Shown here: positions 1-7,392 of the stretch, one piece after another | How the letters are laid out: each line of letters begins with the position of its first letter | Position numbering within the stretch: the first letter of the stretch is position 1 | From: Seleniivibrio woodruffii | GTDB taxonomy: Bacteria; Chrysiogenota; Deferribacteres; Deferribacterales; Geovibrionaceae | Reading direction: 5' to 3' | Length of the DNA stretch: 36,527 nucleotides | Assembly: GCF_029267515.1 (NCBI RefSeq) | Contig: NZ_JAJUIS010000016.1 | Location: 1 to 36,527, forward strand | Program-made: the position numbers and the translations under genes | The notes under the pieces: generated by a model | Databases searched by the model: none | Told to the model about the DNA's origin: nothing | The model's input: the letters and a program-made list of their open reading frames with translations, nothing else

Positions 1-81
1 AAGAAGATGATCATGAGGGACAAGATCATCAATATTCAGGTAAAGTTCCGTTTCAAATTGGTCTTCTGTTTCTTTAAGCAT
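1..81 (-). CDS. IS1182-type transposase, N-terminal fragment (runs off the left edge)
   Basis: Minus-strand reading frame of 27 codons starting with ATG at 81-79 and open to the window edge. The peptide begins MLKETEDQFETELY and continues with NIDDLVPHDHLL. The segment 'DLVPxDHLL' close to the N-terminus is typical of IS1182-family DDE transposases (family knowledge). Only this N-terminus is visible, so whether the transposase is intact cannot be judged. The gene reads out of the window, and its upstream side carries a strong palindrome at 97-128 that could stop outside transcription from entering the element. Another IS family with a similar N-terminus is possible. Confidence 0.6.
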   Translation of the reverse strand, partial: MLKETEDQFETELYLNIDDLVPHDHLL

Positions 82-96
82 TATATACAATAACAA

Positions 97-128
97 AAAC
101 CCCATGTATTTGCAATTACATGGGGTTT
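97..128 (-). terminator. Perfect 12-bp inverted repeat, probable terminator upstream of the transposase
   Basis: AAACCCCATGTA (97-108) pairs perfectly with TACATGGGGTTT (117-128) around an 8-nt loop. On the minus strand the stem is followed by a run of five T, so it would stop transcripts heading toward the transposase. Palindromes just inside IS ends often shield the transposase from outside promoters. It could instead simply be part of the IS terminal structure. Confidence 0.5.
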
Positions 129-140
129 GTCAACAAGCTG

Positions 141-166
141 AGTGGGGCTGATGCCCCACTTTTTTT
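141..166 (+). terminator. Rho-independent terminator, plus strand
   Basis: AGTGGGGC (141-148), loop TGAT, GCCCCACT (153-160), then six T. This is a textbook forward terminator, but no plus-strand gene precedes it in the window because the gene on its left is the minus-strand transposase. It probably belonged to a gene now separated from it by the insertion element. Confidence 0.75.
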
Positions 167-200
167 AGGTATGGTATTAAAAAAAATTATTAGGTATAAT

Positions 201-542
201 ATGCGTAATACTACACTGTTTGTCGCGATGCTCACAATGTCCAACGTCTTTATGACTTTCGCATGGTACGGGCACCTTAAACATCAGGCGGACAGAAGCT
301 GGCTTTGGGCTGTTTTTATTAGCTGGGGAATAGCATTTTTCGAATATCTCATTCAGGTCCCTGCAAACCGGTTTGGATATCAGACGCTTTCTCTCGGTCA
401 GCTTAAAATAACCCAGGAGGTGATAACCCTCCTTGTGTTTATTCCGTTCTCCGTTGTTTTTATGAAAGAACCGCTGAAGCTGAACTATCTTTGGGCGGGT
501 CTCTGCATGACAGGAGCAGTGTATTTTATATTTAAGGGGTAA
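201..542 (+). CDS. DUF486-family small membrane protein (DMT-like)
   Basis: The 113-aa protein begins MRNTTLFVAMLTMSN and contains the family hallmark FMTFAWYGHLK, followed by further hydrophobic helices (about four TM segments in all). This matches DUF486, a small relative of the drug/metabolite transporter superfamily of unknown substrate. The frame is open from 120, but the upstream part runs through the terminator hairpins, so I place the start at 201, which has a weak AGG six bases ahead and gives the usual family length. It ends 3 bp before the ArsR regulator, whose ribosome-binding site lies in this gene's tail, so the two are probably co-transcribed. Confidence 0.8.
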   Translation: MRNTTLFVAMLTMSNVFMTFAWYGHLKHQADRSWLWAVFISWGIAFFEYLIQVPANRFGYQTLSLGQLKITQEVITLLVFIPFSVVFMKEPLKLNYLWAGLCMTGAVYFIFKG

Positions 543-545
543 AAA

Positions 546-890
546 ATGACAGAGTTGGACTCAGCAGTTGAAATCATCAAGTCAATTGCCGACAGAAACA
601 GGCTCCGCATGGCACTGATGCTTAACAGACGCCCTATGTGCGTTTGCGAGCTTGATTCCGTGCTCGGTATTGCACTATCAACAATTTCGGCACATCTGAA
701 ACAGATGCGCTCCGCAGGGGTTATAACCGCCGAAAAAGACGGAAGATGGGTTATTTACCGCATTTCAGATAATTCTTCAATCCGTATGATCGTAAATTCG
801 TTAGCGCTGCAACTAGCTGACGATAAACAGATTAATCAGGATTATGACGCTATAGCGGAACTTGTTCGTGAAGAATGTTCTAAAAAATAG
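546..890 (+). CDS. ArsR/SmtB-family transcriptional regulator
   Basis: 114-aa winged-helix protein. The helix-turn-helix segment LGIALSTISAHLKQMRSAGVI and the wing DGRWVIYRI are clear. Just ahead is MCVCEL (near residues 31-36), which sits where ArsR proteins carry the ELCVCDL cysteine pair that binds As(III)/Sb(III) or other thiophilic metals. A metal(loid)- or thiol-responsive repressor is therefore likely. AAGGGG lies about 8 bases before the ATG. It directly follows the DUF486 gene and may control it; no arsenic resistance gene is visible nearby, so the inducer is unknown. Confidence 0.85.
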   Translation: MTELDSAVEIIKSIADRNRLRMALMLNRRPMCVCELDSVLGIALSTISAHLKQMRSAGVITAEKDGRWVIYRISDNSSIRMIVNSLALQLADDKQINQDYDAIAELVREECSKK

Positions 891-911
891 TAATTTTGTC
901 TGATTTTCCGC

Positions 912-938
912 TTGATATTAAGATAAAACCAGTATACT
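912..938 (+). promoter_or_regulatory. Possible sigma70-type promoter for the MarR gene
   Basis: TTGATA at 912-917 and TATACT at 933-938 are separated by 15 bp, one or two short of the ideal spacing. The pair lies in the 84-bp gap between the ArsR gene and the MarR-family gene. Moderate match only. Confidence 0.3.
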
Positions 939-974
939 TTAACGTTGAGTATTTGACCATTCAGGCGGTGTTAT

Positions 975-1409
975 ATGAATAATAAGACAGTTGAGCAGTC
1001 GCTCGACACTATGGAAACCTTTTTAAAGCTGGTCCAGACAGCAGAGGAAGTATCAGGCTGCGCTTATACGCATCTGAAAGATTTCGGTCTTACTGTGAGC
1101 CAGTTCGGCGTCCTTGAAGCTCTTTATACCAAAGGTGCTATGTGCCAGAAGGACATAGCGGAGATTATCCGCAAAACAACCGGAAATATGACAACAGTCA
1201 TAGACAACCTTGAAAAAGGCGGTCTTGCGGAAAGAAGAAAAGACCAGAACGACAGACGTTTTTTTACAGTTTCAATCACCGAAAAAGGCATGGATCTCCT
1301 CAATATGGTGTATGACAGGTACAAAAACAATGTTGAACGCGTTATGAGCAGGCTCGGTTCCGAAGACAGACAGTCATTGGTGCTTATTCTTGACAAATTA
1401 GGCTGCTGA
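975..1409 (+). CDS. MarR-family transcriptional regulator
   Basis: 144-aa protein with the MarR winged helix: recognition region CQKDIAEIIRKTTGNMTTVID (about residues 57-77) and the wing ERRKDQNDRRFFTVSITEKG containing the family's DxRR motif. MarR proteins act as dimers and respond to small phenolics or oxidants. The ATG at 975 follows a GGCGGTG Shine-Dalgarno. It lies upstream of the bacterioferritin gene in the same direction, separated by 109 bp, so an oxidative or iron-related role is possible but only inferred. Confidence 0.85.
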   Translation: MNNKTVEQSLDTMETFLKLVQTAEEVSGCAYTHLKDFGLTVSQFGVLEALYTKGAMCQKDIAEIIRKTTGNMTTVIDNLEKGGLAERRKDQNDRRFFTVSITEKGMDLLNMVYDRYKNNVERVMSRLGSEDRQSLVLILDKLGC

Positions 1410-1518
1410 AAAATTTTTGCCTTTAGAGGAAAAGATTTATCTTGAGCTAATATATGTCTTGAATCGGTATTGTTTGTAGTTTATCTTTGTATTGTACAAA
1501 AAATACAAGGAGACTGTC

Positions 1519-2034
1519 ATGCACGAGAAAAGTATTGAGCTTCTGAACAAAGCTATCTCAGACGAGGTTGCTACGCTGCACCAGTACATGTATTTCCACT
1601 TTCACTGTGACGATCAGGGTTATGACCTTATGGCTGCTCTGTTTAAAAGAACCGCTATCGAGGAGATGATTCACGTTGAAAGACTTTCCGAAAGGATACT
1701 GTTTCTTAACGGAGAAGTTGAACTGAAAGCGGGATGGGACGTTGTTAAAGAGCGCGACGTTTCAAAAATGCTCGACATGGCGCGCGACATGGAAGAGAAA
1801 AGCGCCATGGATTATAACAGATGGGCAAACGAATGTGCGGCAAACGCGGATTCGGTTTCAAAAAAACTTTTCGAAGACCTTGTTACGGACGAAGAGCGCC
1901 ACTATGACCAGTTCGATGATGAAAAAGAGAATATGAACCGTTTCGGCGGGAACTATCTTGCCCTTCAGTCAATCGAAAGAAGCAAAGCCCGCTCAACCCA
2001 GCCTCCGGTGGGCAGCGGCGGCGCAGACGCATAA
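1519..2034 (+). CDS. bfr: Bacterioferritin-family iron-storage protein
   Basis: 171-aa ferritin-like four-helix protein. Helix A carries SDEVATLHQY, helix B carries EEMIHVERLSERILFL and helix D carries DEERHYDQF. These supply the ferroxidase E, ExxH and ExxH ligands. The Met in EEMIH aligns with Met52 of E. coli Bfr, the haem ligand, so haem binding at the dimer interface is plausible. The C-terminus NYLALQSIERSKA also resembles Bfr, then ends in a Gly/Ser/Pro-rich tail. The ATG at 1519 has AAGGAG seven bases ahead and is preferred over the upstream in-frame TTG at 1492. A strong terminator follows at 2060. A Dps-like or generic ferritin assignment is less likely. Confidence 0.85.
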   Translation: MHEKSIELLNKAISDEVATLHQYMYFHFHCDDQGYDLMAALFKRTAIEEMIHVERLSERILFLNGEVELKAGWDVVKERDVSKMLDMARDMEEKSAMDYNRWANECAANADSVSKKLFEDLVTDEERHYDQFDDEKENMNRFGGNYLALQSIERSKARSTQPPVGSGGADA

Positions 2035-2059
2035 GCTGAAACAGACTTTAAATCACAGA

Positions 2060-2089
2060 CCCGCATACTTTTGGGTATGCGGGTTTTTT
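2060..2089 (+). terminator. Rho-independent terminator after bacterioferritin
   Basis: CCCGCATAC (2060-2068) pairs with GTATGCGGG (2075-2083) around a 6-nt loop, followed by six T. Confidence 0.9.
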
Positions 2090-2147
2090 CTTGTCTTTTC
2101 TGTTTAAATTTTGTATTGTTCGGAAGTTTTGTACAGACAGGTTAAAT

Positions 2148-4142
2148 GTGAAATACAGACAAGACATAGACGGACTGCGCTCAATAGCGATACTGCCTGT
2201 TATCCTCTATCACGCCGGTATCTCCGTATTCTCCGGAGGGTTCACCGGTGTTGACGTCTTTTTCGTAATCTCAGGGTACCTTATCACGTCAATCATTTTT
2301 AAAGAGCTTAATTCCGGTACATTCACCATCTCAAATTTCTATGTGCGCCGTATAAAACGGATATTTCCGGCTCTGTTCGCCATGATACTGGCGACGGGAG
2401 CCGTTTCTTACTTTTTTCTTCTGCCGTCCCATTTCGAAAGATTCGGCTCAAGCGCCATTGCAGCGATATTTTTCTGCGCGAACATAGTTTTCTGGGGTGA
2501 CAGCGGATATTTTGAGACTGCTGCGGAGAGTAAACCTCTGCTGCACACATGGTCGCTTGGTGTCGAGGAGCAGTTTTACATTTTTTTCCCGCTTATACTG
2601 ATGTTTCTTGCACGTCGAGGGTTCAGACATTTAAAGGCAGTGATAATAGCTGTTTTTGCAGTGTCTTTTATGCTGAATATCGCACTGGTGACAAAATTTC
2701 CCGAAGCTGTTTTTTTTAACCTGCCTTTCCGCGCATGGGAACTGATGTTGGGGGCTATGCTTGCCCTCGGCTTTTTTCCTTCGGTTGGCGGAGCGAAACG
2801 CGAGATTTCCGGTGTACTTGGACTTCTGCTCATAGCCGCAGGTATGTTCTTTATAGACGAGAGCACCAGTTTTCCCGGTTATGCGGCGCTTCTTCCCTGT
2901 CTGGGGACTGCACTGATAATCTATTCCGAAGGTTCGGCTGTGAACAGGTTCCTGTCTTTTAAACCGTTTGTGTGGATAGGGCTTCTGTCATATTCGCTCT
3001 ATATATGGCACTGGCCTGTTTTCGCATTCCGAAACTATATCTCCGCAGTTGAGTTTCAGTCGGTGTTTCTCAGCAACACATTTCTTCTGCCCGCCGTTTT
3101 TGCTATGGCGATCTTTTCCTATTATGTAATAGAAAAACCCCTGCGCACCATGCGTGTGCACAACAAACGGCAGTTCTTCGCATATGCCGCCGCATGTATG
3201 CTGGCACTGACCCTTCCCGCCCTCTATGTGGAGCGTACCAGAGGAATGAGTGAAAGGTTTTCCAAAGATGTCATAGATTCGCTGACAGCCAGAATGGGCG
3301 GACTGGATCCCAAAAAATGCTTTGATCTGAAATATGAGGATATACGCAAAGAGAGGCTCTGCCGCATAGGCGGTAAGAAGGAGCCGGAGTTCGCACTGAT
3401 AGGTGACTCCCACGCCCTTGCCATGAGCGGCGGGATGGATGCGCTTTTCCGTGAAAACGATACCACCGGGCTGCTGTTCGCACGGTCAACCTGTGCACCG
3501 GCAGAAGGGATGGACGTTGTGAACGGCGCGAAGTATCAGGACTGCAGCAGATACTTTGACAGGGCTCTGGATGTTATAATAGCGTCGCCAGAGATAAAAA
3601 CAGTTTTCATGACAGCCAGATGGGGCATGTATGCCAACAACAGGCGATATCTGGGCACAACTAAACTGTATGTTGTTAAGGATGAGGAGACCAGAAAGGA
3701 TCCTTATGCCAGCGACGGATTTCTTTATCAGGGACTGAAAAGCACCATTGCAAGGCTTAACGCGGCGGGCATTAACGCCGTTATCATAAAGGATGTGCCC
3801 GATATAGGTTTTGATGTGCCCGTGGAAGCGGGAAAATATACCGTTATGAAGAGGATGTTCGGCGACAGGGTTGGCAGACTGGACTATGATTTCAAGTCGG
3901 ATGAACATTTCGGCTGGGTCAGGGATTTTGACAATATGATCGTCTCCCTTTCGAAAGAGGTCAATTTCTCTGTGATAGACCCTTCCGACTTCCTGTGCAA
4001 AAACGGAGAATGTGAGATATATGACGGCATGTCGCCCCTTTATTTCGACTCTAACCACCTGTCAAAACAGGGTTCTTTATATGTCGCAAAGATCATGGCT
4101 CCCAAGATAGAGGCCGCAATAAAAAAATCAGACAGATTTTGA
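2148..4142 (+). CDS. Membrane acyltransferase 3 with C-terminal SGNH domain (OafA/OatA type)
   Basis: 664-aa protein. It opens with YRQDIDGLRSIAILPVILYH, the hallmark of acyltransferase-3 proteins, and has about ten hydrophobic helices up to residue ~370 with the conserved pattern HTWSLGVEEQFYIFFP. The C-terminal extracytoplasmic part is an SGNH hydrolase-like domain with block I GDSHA and a late DSNHLS (Asp-x-x-His pair). Such fusions transfer acetyl or other acyl groups to O-antigen, peptidoglycan or exopolysaccharide. I place the start at GTG 2148 because the family begins right at this motif and the frame upstream collides with the preceding terminator. It stands alone; the acceptor glycan cannot be inferred from neighbours. 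Its stop codon overlaps a candidate regulator site for the next operon. Confidence 0.88.
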   Translation: MKYRQDIDGLRSIAILPVILYHAGISVFSGGFTGVDVFFVISGYLITSIIFKELNSGTFTISNFYVRRIKRIFPALFAMILATGAVSYFFLLPSHFERFGSSAIAAIFFCANIVFWGDSGYFETAAESKPLLHTWSLGVEEQFYIFFPLILMFLARRGFRHLKAVIIAVFAVSFMLNIALVTKFPEAVFFNLPFRAWELMLGAMLALGFFPSVGGAKREISGVLGLLLIAAGMFFIDESTSFPGYAALLPCLGTALIIYSEGSAVNRFLSFKPFVWIGLLSYSLYIWHWPVFAFRNYISAVEFQSVFLSNTFLLPAVFAMAIFSYYVIEKPLRTMRVHNKRQFFAYAAACMLALTLPALYVERTRGMSERFSKDVIDSLTARMGGLDPKKCFDLKYEDIRKERLCRIGGKKEPEFALIGDSHALAMSGGMDALFRENDTTGLLFARSTCAPAEGMDVVNGAKYQDCSRYFDRALDVIIASPEIKTVFMTARWGMYANNRRYLGTTKLYVVKDEETRKDPYASDGFLYQGLKSTIARLNAAGINAVIIKDVPDIGFDVPVEAGKYTVMKRMFGDRVGRLDYDFKSDEHFGWVRDFDNMIVSLSKEVNFSVIDPSDFLCKNGECEIYDGMSPLYFDSNHLSKQGSLYVAKIMAPKIEAAIKKSDRF

Positions 4143-4179
4143 CATCAATCAAGTTAATCCCGTACAATGAGTTTATATT
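4139..4179 (+). promoter_or_regulatory. Candidate Crp/Fnr-family (FNR/DNR/HcpR-like) operator with a class II promoter
   Basis: TTGAC-N4-ATCAA occupies 4139-4152, one base off the FNR palindrome TTGAT-N4-ATCAA and also close to the TTGAC half-sites of the NO-responsive relatives. TATATT at 4174-4179 is a good -10 box. If transcription starts near 4186, the operator centre lies at about -41, the classical class II activator position. A small hairpin (CTTTCA/TGAAAG, 4182-4198) and an AAGGAG ribosome-binding site (4202-4207) follow before the ATG at 4214. The motif and spacing are seen in the sequence; the regulator's identity is inference. Confidence 0.5.
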
Positions 4180-4213
4180 GGCTTTCAGAAGATGAAAGAC
4201 TAAGGAGAATATT

Positions 4214-5416
4214 ATGATCAACGCCAATATAACAGTTTATGAACTTTCCAAACAACACCCCGCGGCATTCAGCCTTTTTGTCAGCAAAGGTTTTGACAAT
4301 TTCAAAGACGACAAGGTGCTTTCAGCCGCCGGGAAATTCCTTAAACTTGAAACCGCCATCAAACAGAAAAATTACGACGTTCAGACTTTTCTGAACAGCC
4401 TTGCCGAGATAGAAAAAAATAACGACGCATCAGTGGATGTTACACTGAAAGAGCAGAAGAAAACCGGAGACATCACCCTTAAAGGTCTTTTGCCCTGTCC
4501 GGTGCGCCTGCCCCTGCTTGAAAAGATAGACGCTTTCGCAGAGAGCGTTAAAGAGCAGACAGGGCTGACCGTTGCATACGACCTCATCGCAGCGGCACAG
4601 GGGCAGGGATGGCTTGAGGAGAACGTTGTCGGCATAAAAGAGGAGAACGTTCCCGACCTTTTTGTTTCCGCTGGGTTTGATGTGTTCTTCGACGAACGTT
4701 CGTTCGGCAGACATGTGAAAAACGGCATGTTCGAGGATATGACAGGCGAGTGCCACGACTATCTGGCGCATATGAAAGACCCGAAAGGCAACTACGGCAT
4801 GGTGGGCGTTGTTCCCGCCGTGTTCATGGTGAACCTTGATGCGCTTGGCGCAAGGTCTGTTCCAAAAGGCTGGGCAGACCTGCTTTCTCCTGAATTTGAA
4901 AAGAGCGTATCGCTCCCGGTTGGCGACTTCGACCTGTTCAACTCCCTTCTGGTGCACATCCACCACATGTTCGGAGACGAAGGCGTGGAGAAGCTGGCAA
5001 ACAGCATGATACAGTCCATGCACCCCGCCCAGATGGTGAAAAACGCAGGTAAAAAGACTGCGGAGAAGCCAGCGGTAACTATAATGCCCTATTTCTTCAC
5101 GAAGATGCTGTTCGGAAGCAAATCAGTTGAAATAGTGTGGCCATCAGAGGGCAGCATAATAAGCCCCGTGTTCATGCTTACCAGAAAGGACAGAAAAGAC
5201 GTTATCAAGCCCGCAGCCGATTTCCTCTACGGAAAAGAGACAGGGGAGATAATGGCGCACAAGGGACTGTTCCCCGTGCTCAACAAAGAGGTGGACAACA
5301 GACTGCCCGAAGGTGCGAAATTCTACTGGGTGGGCTGGGACTACATATACAAAACCGATATGGGCAGCCTGCTCGACAGGCTGAACAGAATGTTCAATAA
5401 TAAACTGGAGGCATAA
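4214..5416 (+). CDS. Leaderless ABC-type solute-binding-like protein with N-terminal DUF1858-like domain
   Basis: 400-aa protein. Residues ~1-65 (ITVYELSKQHPAAFSLFVSKGF and the following helices) resemble the small helical DUF1858/ScdA_N-type module but lack its cysteines. The remainder, from LPCPVRLPLLEKIDAF onward, looks like a periplasmic-binding-protein fold (type 2 solute-binding protein, iron/spermidine-like, e.g. GVVPAVFMVNLDALG and KGWADLL). There is no signal peptide or lipobox, and no permease gene follows, so this binding-protein fold probably works in the cytoplasm. It is the first of four tightly packed genes; the GTPase starts 2 bp after its stop. The ligand is unknown; a metal, oxyanion or cofactor precursor would suit the neighbours. 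The domain assignment is by eye. Confidence 0.6.
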   Translation: MINANITVYELSKQHPAAFSLFVSKGFDNFKDDKVLSAAGKFLKLETAIKQKNYDVQTFLNSLAEIEKNNDASVDVTLKEQKKTGDITLKGLLPCPVRLPLLEKIDAFAESVKEQTGLTVAYDLIAAAQGQGWLEENVVGIKEENVPDLFVSAGFDVFFDERSFGRHVKNGMFEDMTGECHDYLAHMKDPKGNYGMVGVVPAVFMVNLDALGARSVPKGWADLLSPEFEKSVSLPVGDFDLFNSLLVHIHHMFGDEGVEKLANSMIQSMHPAQMVKNAGKKTAEKPAVTIMPYFFTKMLFGSKSVEIVWPSEGSIISPVFMLTRKDRKDVIKPAADFLYGKETGEIMAHKGLFPVLNKEVDNRLPEGAKFYWVGWDYIYKTDMGSLLDRLNRMFNNKLEA

Positions 5417-5418
5417 CA

Positions 5419-6114
5419 ATGAGATTTGTAACAGTAAGCGGTCCTCCGTCATCCGGAAAGACCGCGGTGATACTTAAAACAGTAGAAAGCCTCCGCCAGC
5501 GCGGACTGAAAGCGGGCGTTGTTAAATTCGACTGCCTCTACACAGACGACGATAAACTGTACGAACAGAAGGGAATACCCGTTAAAAAAGGTCTTTCCGG
5601 CGCGCTCTGTCCTGACCACTACTTCGTGAGCAACGTCTCTGAGAGTTTTGAATGGGGCAAAAAACAGGGTGTGGACATCCTCATAAGCGAGAGCGCCGGG
5701 CTTTGCAACAGATGCAGCCCGCACATAAAAGAGATACTTGCTGTTTGCGTAATTGATAACCTTTCGGGCATAAATACGCCCAAAAAAATAGGACCCATGC
5801 TGAAATCCGCCGACGTGGTGGTCATCACAAAAGGCGACATAGTTTCGCAGGCAGAGCGTGAGGTGTTCGCGTCAAGGGTTGCAACAGTCAACCCCACCGC
5901 AAGCATCATGCACGTTAACGGTATCACCGGACAGGGGGCTTTCGAGCTTTCAACGCTGTTTGCGGACGAAAAGACCGAGACCGATACTCTGGACGGAAAA
6001 AGCCTTCGCTTCTCAATGCCTTCGGCGCTCTGTTCATACTGCCTCGGTGAAAAACGGATAGGCTCGAAATATCAGATGGGCAACGTAAGAAAGATGGATG
6101 TGGACAATGGATAG
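5419..6114 (+). CDS. UreG/HypB-like (G3E, SIMIBI) GTPase with paired cysteines
   Basis: 231-aa P-loop protein. Walker A is GPPSSGKT near the N-terminus. A switch-region Asp lies in KFDCLYTDDD, and the G4-type motif is VVITKGDIV (TKxD-like). The segment ISESAGLCNRCSPHI occupies the place of UreG 'ESGG...SP' and HypB 'ENVGNLVCP'. G3E GTPases drive metal insertion or chaperone steps in urease, hydrogenase and cobalamin systems. Here no urease or hydrogenase gene is present. Cysteines in LCNRCSP and in a C-terminal CSYC pair could bind Ni, Zn or Fe. The gene overlaps the start of the ABC ATPase. The specific client is unknown. Confidence 0.7.
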   Translation: MRFVTVSGPPSSGKTAVILKTVESLRQRGLKAGVVKFDCLYTDDDKLYEQKGIPVKKGLSGALCPDHYFVSNVSESFEWGKKQGVDILISESAGLCNRCSPHIKEILAVCVIDNLSGINTPKKIGPMLKSADVVVITKGDIVSQAEREVFASRVATVNPTASIMHVNGITGQGAFELSTLFADEKTETDTLDGKSLRFSMPSALCSYCLGEKRIGSKYQMGNVRKMDVDNG

Positions 6115-7099
6115 ACAGCTTATTTTAAATAAACCTTTTGCGGAACTTCTGGCTGAAATGCCTTTTGCGGGAGACTTTTTCGAGTCTCAGGGGCTTGAGG
6201 CTCCGACGGCGTCAGTTAAAGACTTTATCGATAATCTGACAGACACTCAGCTTGAGGACATGGGCATCGAGCCTGCGGAGTTTCTCAATAACTTCTTTAC
6301 CTTCCTTGAAGCTGTCGGTTCCATGACTGAAAAAACGTCAGTGATCAGCAGCCTTACTATAACAGGCGGTATTAATAAAAAGGGCGAGGATGAGAACTTC
6401 GAACTTGAGATAAAGGCGGGGGAGATAATCTGTATTGTGGGTCCCACAGGCTCAGGTAAAAGCCGTCTGCTGGCTGATATAGAGTGGATGGCAATGGGTG
6501 ATACCCCCACGAAACGCCGTATAAAAATCAACGGCGCAGACCCCGACAAGAGCTGGAGATTTTCACCGGAGCACAAGCCCGTTGCACAGCTTTCCCAGAA
6601 CATGAACTTCGTAATGGATCTTACCGCCAGAGAGTTCGTTAAAATACACGCAGAGAGCCGCTTCGTGCAGAATCCCGATGAGAAGGTTGAGCTTATCATT
6701 GAGAAGGCGAACGAGCTTGCAGGTGAAAAGTTTGACGGCGACACGCCTGTAACGTCCCTTTCCGGCGGTCAGTCAAGAGCGCTTATGATTGCGGACACGG
6801 CGTTTCTCAGCAAATCACCCATCGTGCTGATAGATGAGATCGAGAACGCGGGGATAGACCGCAAAAAAGCGTTAGACCTTCTGGTGGGCGAAGAGAAAAT
6901 AGTGCTGATGTCCACCCATGACCCCATTCTGGCGCTGATGGGCGACAAAAGGCTCGTTATAAAGAACGGCGGCGTTGCGAAGATAATAGAGACCTCAGCG
7001 AAAGAGCGTGAAAACCTCGAACAGTTGCAGGAACTTGACAGAAAACTGCTTGAACTGCGCAACAGAGTGAGAACAGGCGACGTTCTGGAAGAAATATGA
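6107..7099 (+). CDS. Stand-alone ABC-type ATPase with N-terminal DUF1858-like domain
   Basis: About 330 aa. Residues 1-70 (LILNKPFAELLAEMPFAGDFF onward) look like the same helical DUF1858-like module found on the solute-binding-like protein two genes upstream. An ABC ATPase domain follows: Walker A GPTGSGKS, Q-loop AQLSQ, signature LSGGQSR, Walker B IVLIDEIE, and a switch His in MSTHD. The catalytic set is complete. No membrane-spanning partner is encoded nearby, so it may act on a soluble target like SufC or an energising subunit rather than as a transporter. The C-terminus (EQLQELDRKLLELRNRV) is a short coiled coil. The start is ATG 6107, overlapping the GTPase stop; the in-frame ATG at 6098 is equally possible. 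It overlaps the next gene by 4 bp. Confidence 0.65.
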   Translation: MDRQLILNKPFAELLAEMPFAGDFFESQGLEAPTASVKDFIDNLTDTQLEDMGIEPAEFLNNFFTFLEAVGSMTEKTSVISSLTITGGINKKGEDENFELEIKAGEIICIVGPTGSGKSRLLADIEWMAMGDTPTKRRIKINGADPDKSWRFSPEHKPVAQLSQNMNFVMDLTAREFVKIHAESRFVQNPDEKVELIIEKANELAGEKFDGDTPVTSLSGGQSRALMIADTAFLSKSPIVLIDEIENAGIDRKKALDLLVGEEKIVLMSTHDPILALMGDKRLVIKNGGVAKIIETSAKERENLEQLQELDRKLLELRNRVRTGDVLEEI

Positions 7100-7392
7100 A
7101 AAAAGAGAAAAGGGTGGTCAGAGACGCAAAGGTTATGACCGCCTTTATAGGCGTATACTGCCGCGAAAACCATAAGACAGAAGGGCTTTGCGAAGACTGC
7201 CAGGCTGTTCTGGAATATGCCCTGCGGCGAAATGATAAATGCCCCCTCGACCCTAAGCCGAAATGCAAGGACTGCAAAATCCACTGCTATAAGCCTGAAA
7301 TGCGCGAGAAAATTCGCAAAATAATGAAGTTCAGCGGCATTTATTACATCAAACGCGGCAGACTGGACTGGGTCTGGCACTACTTTATGTGA
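7096..7392 (+). CDS. YgbA_NO (nitrous oxide-stimulated promoter) family protein
   Basis: 98-aa Cys-rich protein. The order of motifs VYCRENH, LCEDCQAVLEYALRR, KCPLDPKPKCKDCKIHCYK and PEMREKIRKIMKFSG matches the YgbA_NO family, whose E. coli member ygbA is a NsrR-repressed, NO-induced gene. The cysteines form CxxC and CxxCxxxC patterns suited to an Fe-S cluster or Zn. It overlaps the ABC ATPase stop by 4 bp (ATGA), so it is the last gene of the four-gene operon. Its presence is the main reason to link that operon to nitrosative stress. Confidence 0.8.
   Translation: MKKEKRVVRDAKVMTAFIGVYCRENHKTEGLCEDCQAVLEYALRRNDKCPLDPKPKCKDCKIHCYKPEMREKIRKIMKFSGIYYIKRGRLDWVWHYFM

Noticed and set aside
1459-1499. 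Promoter and palindrome ahead of bacterioferritin
   Set aside because: TTGAAT and TATCTT are each only 4 of 6, and the TTGTACAA palindrome is too short to call an operator.
3486-4058. 190-codon minus-strand frame opposite the acyltransferase
   Set aside because: It is antisense to the well-supported SGNH domain, shows no recognisable motif, and its composition is a mirror of the real gene.
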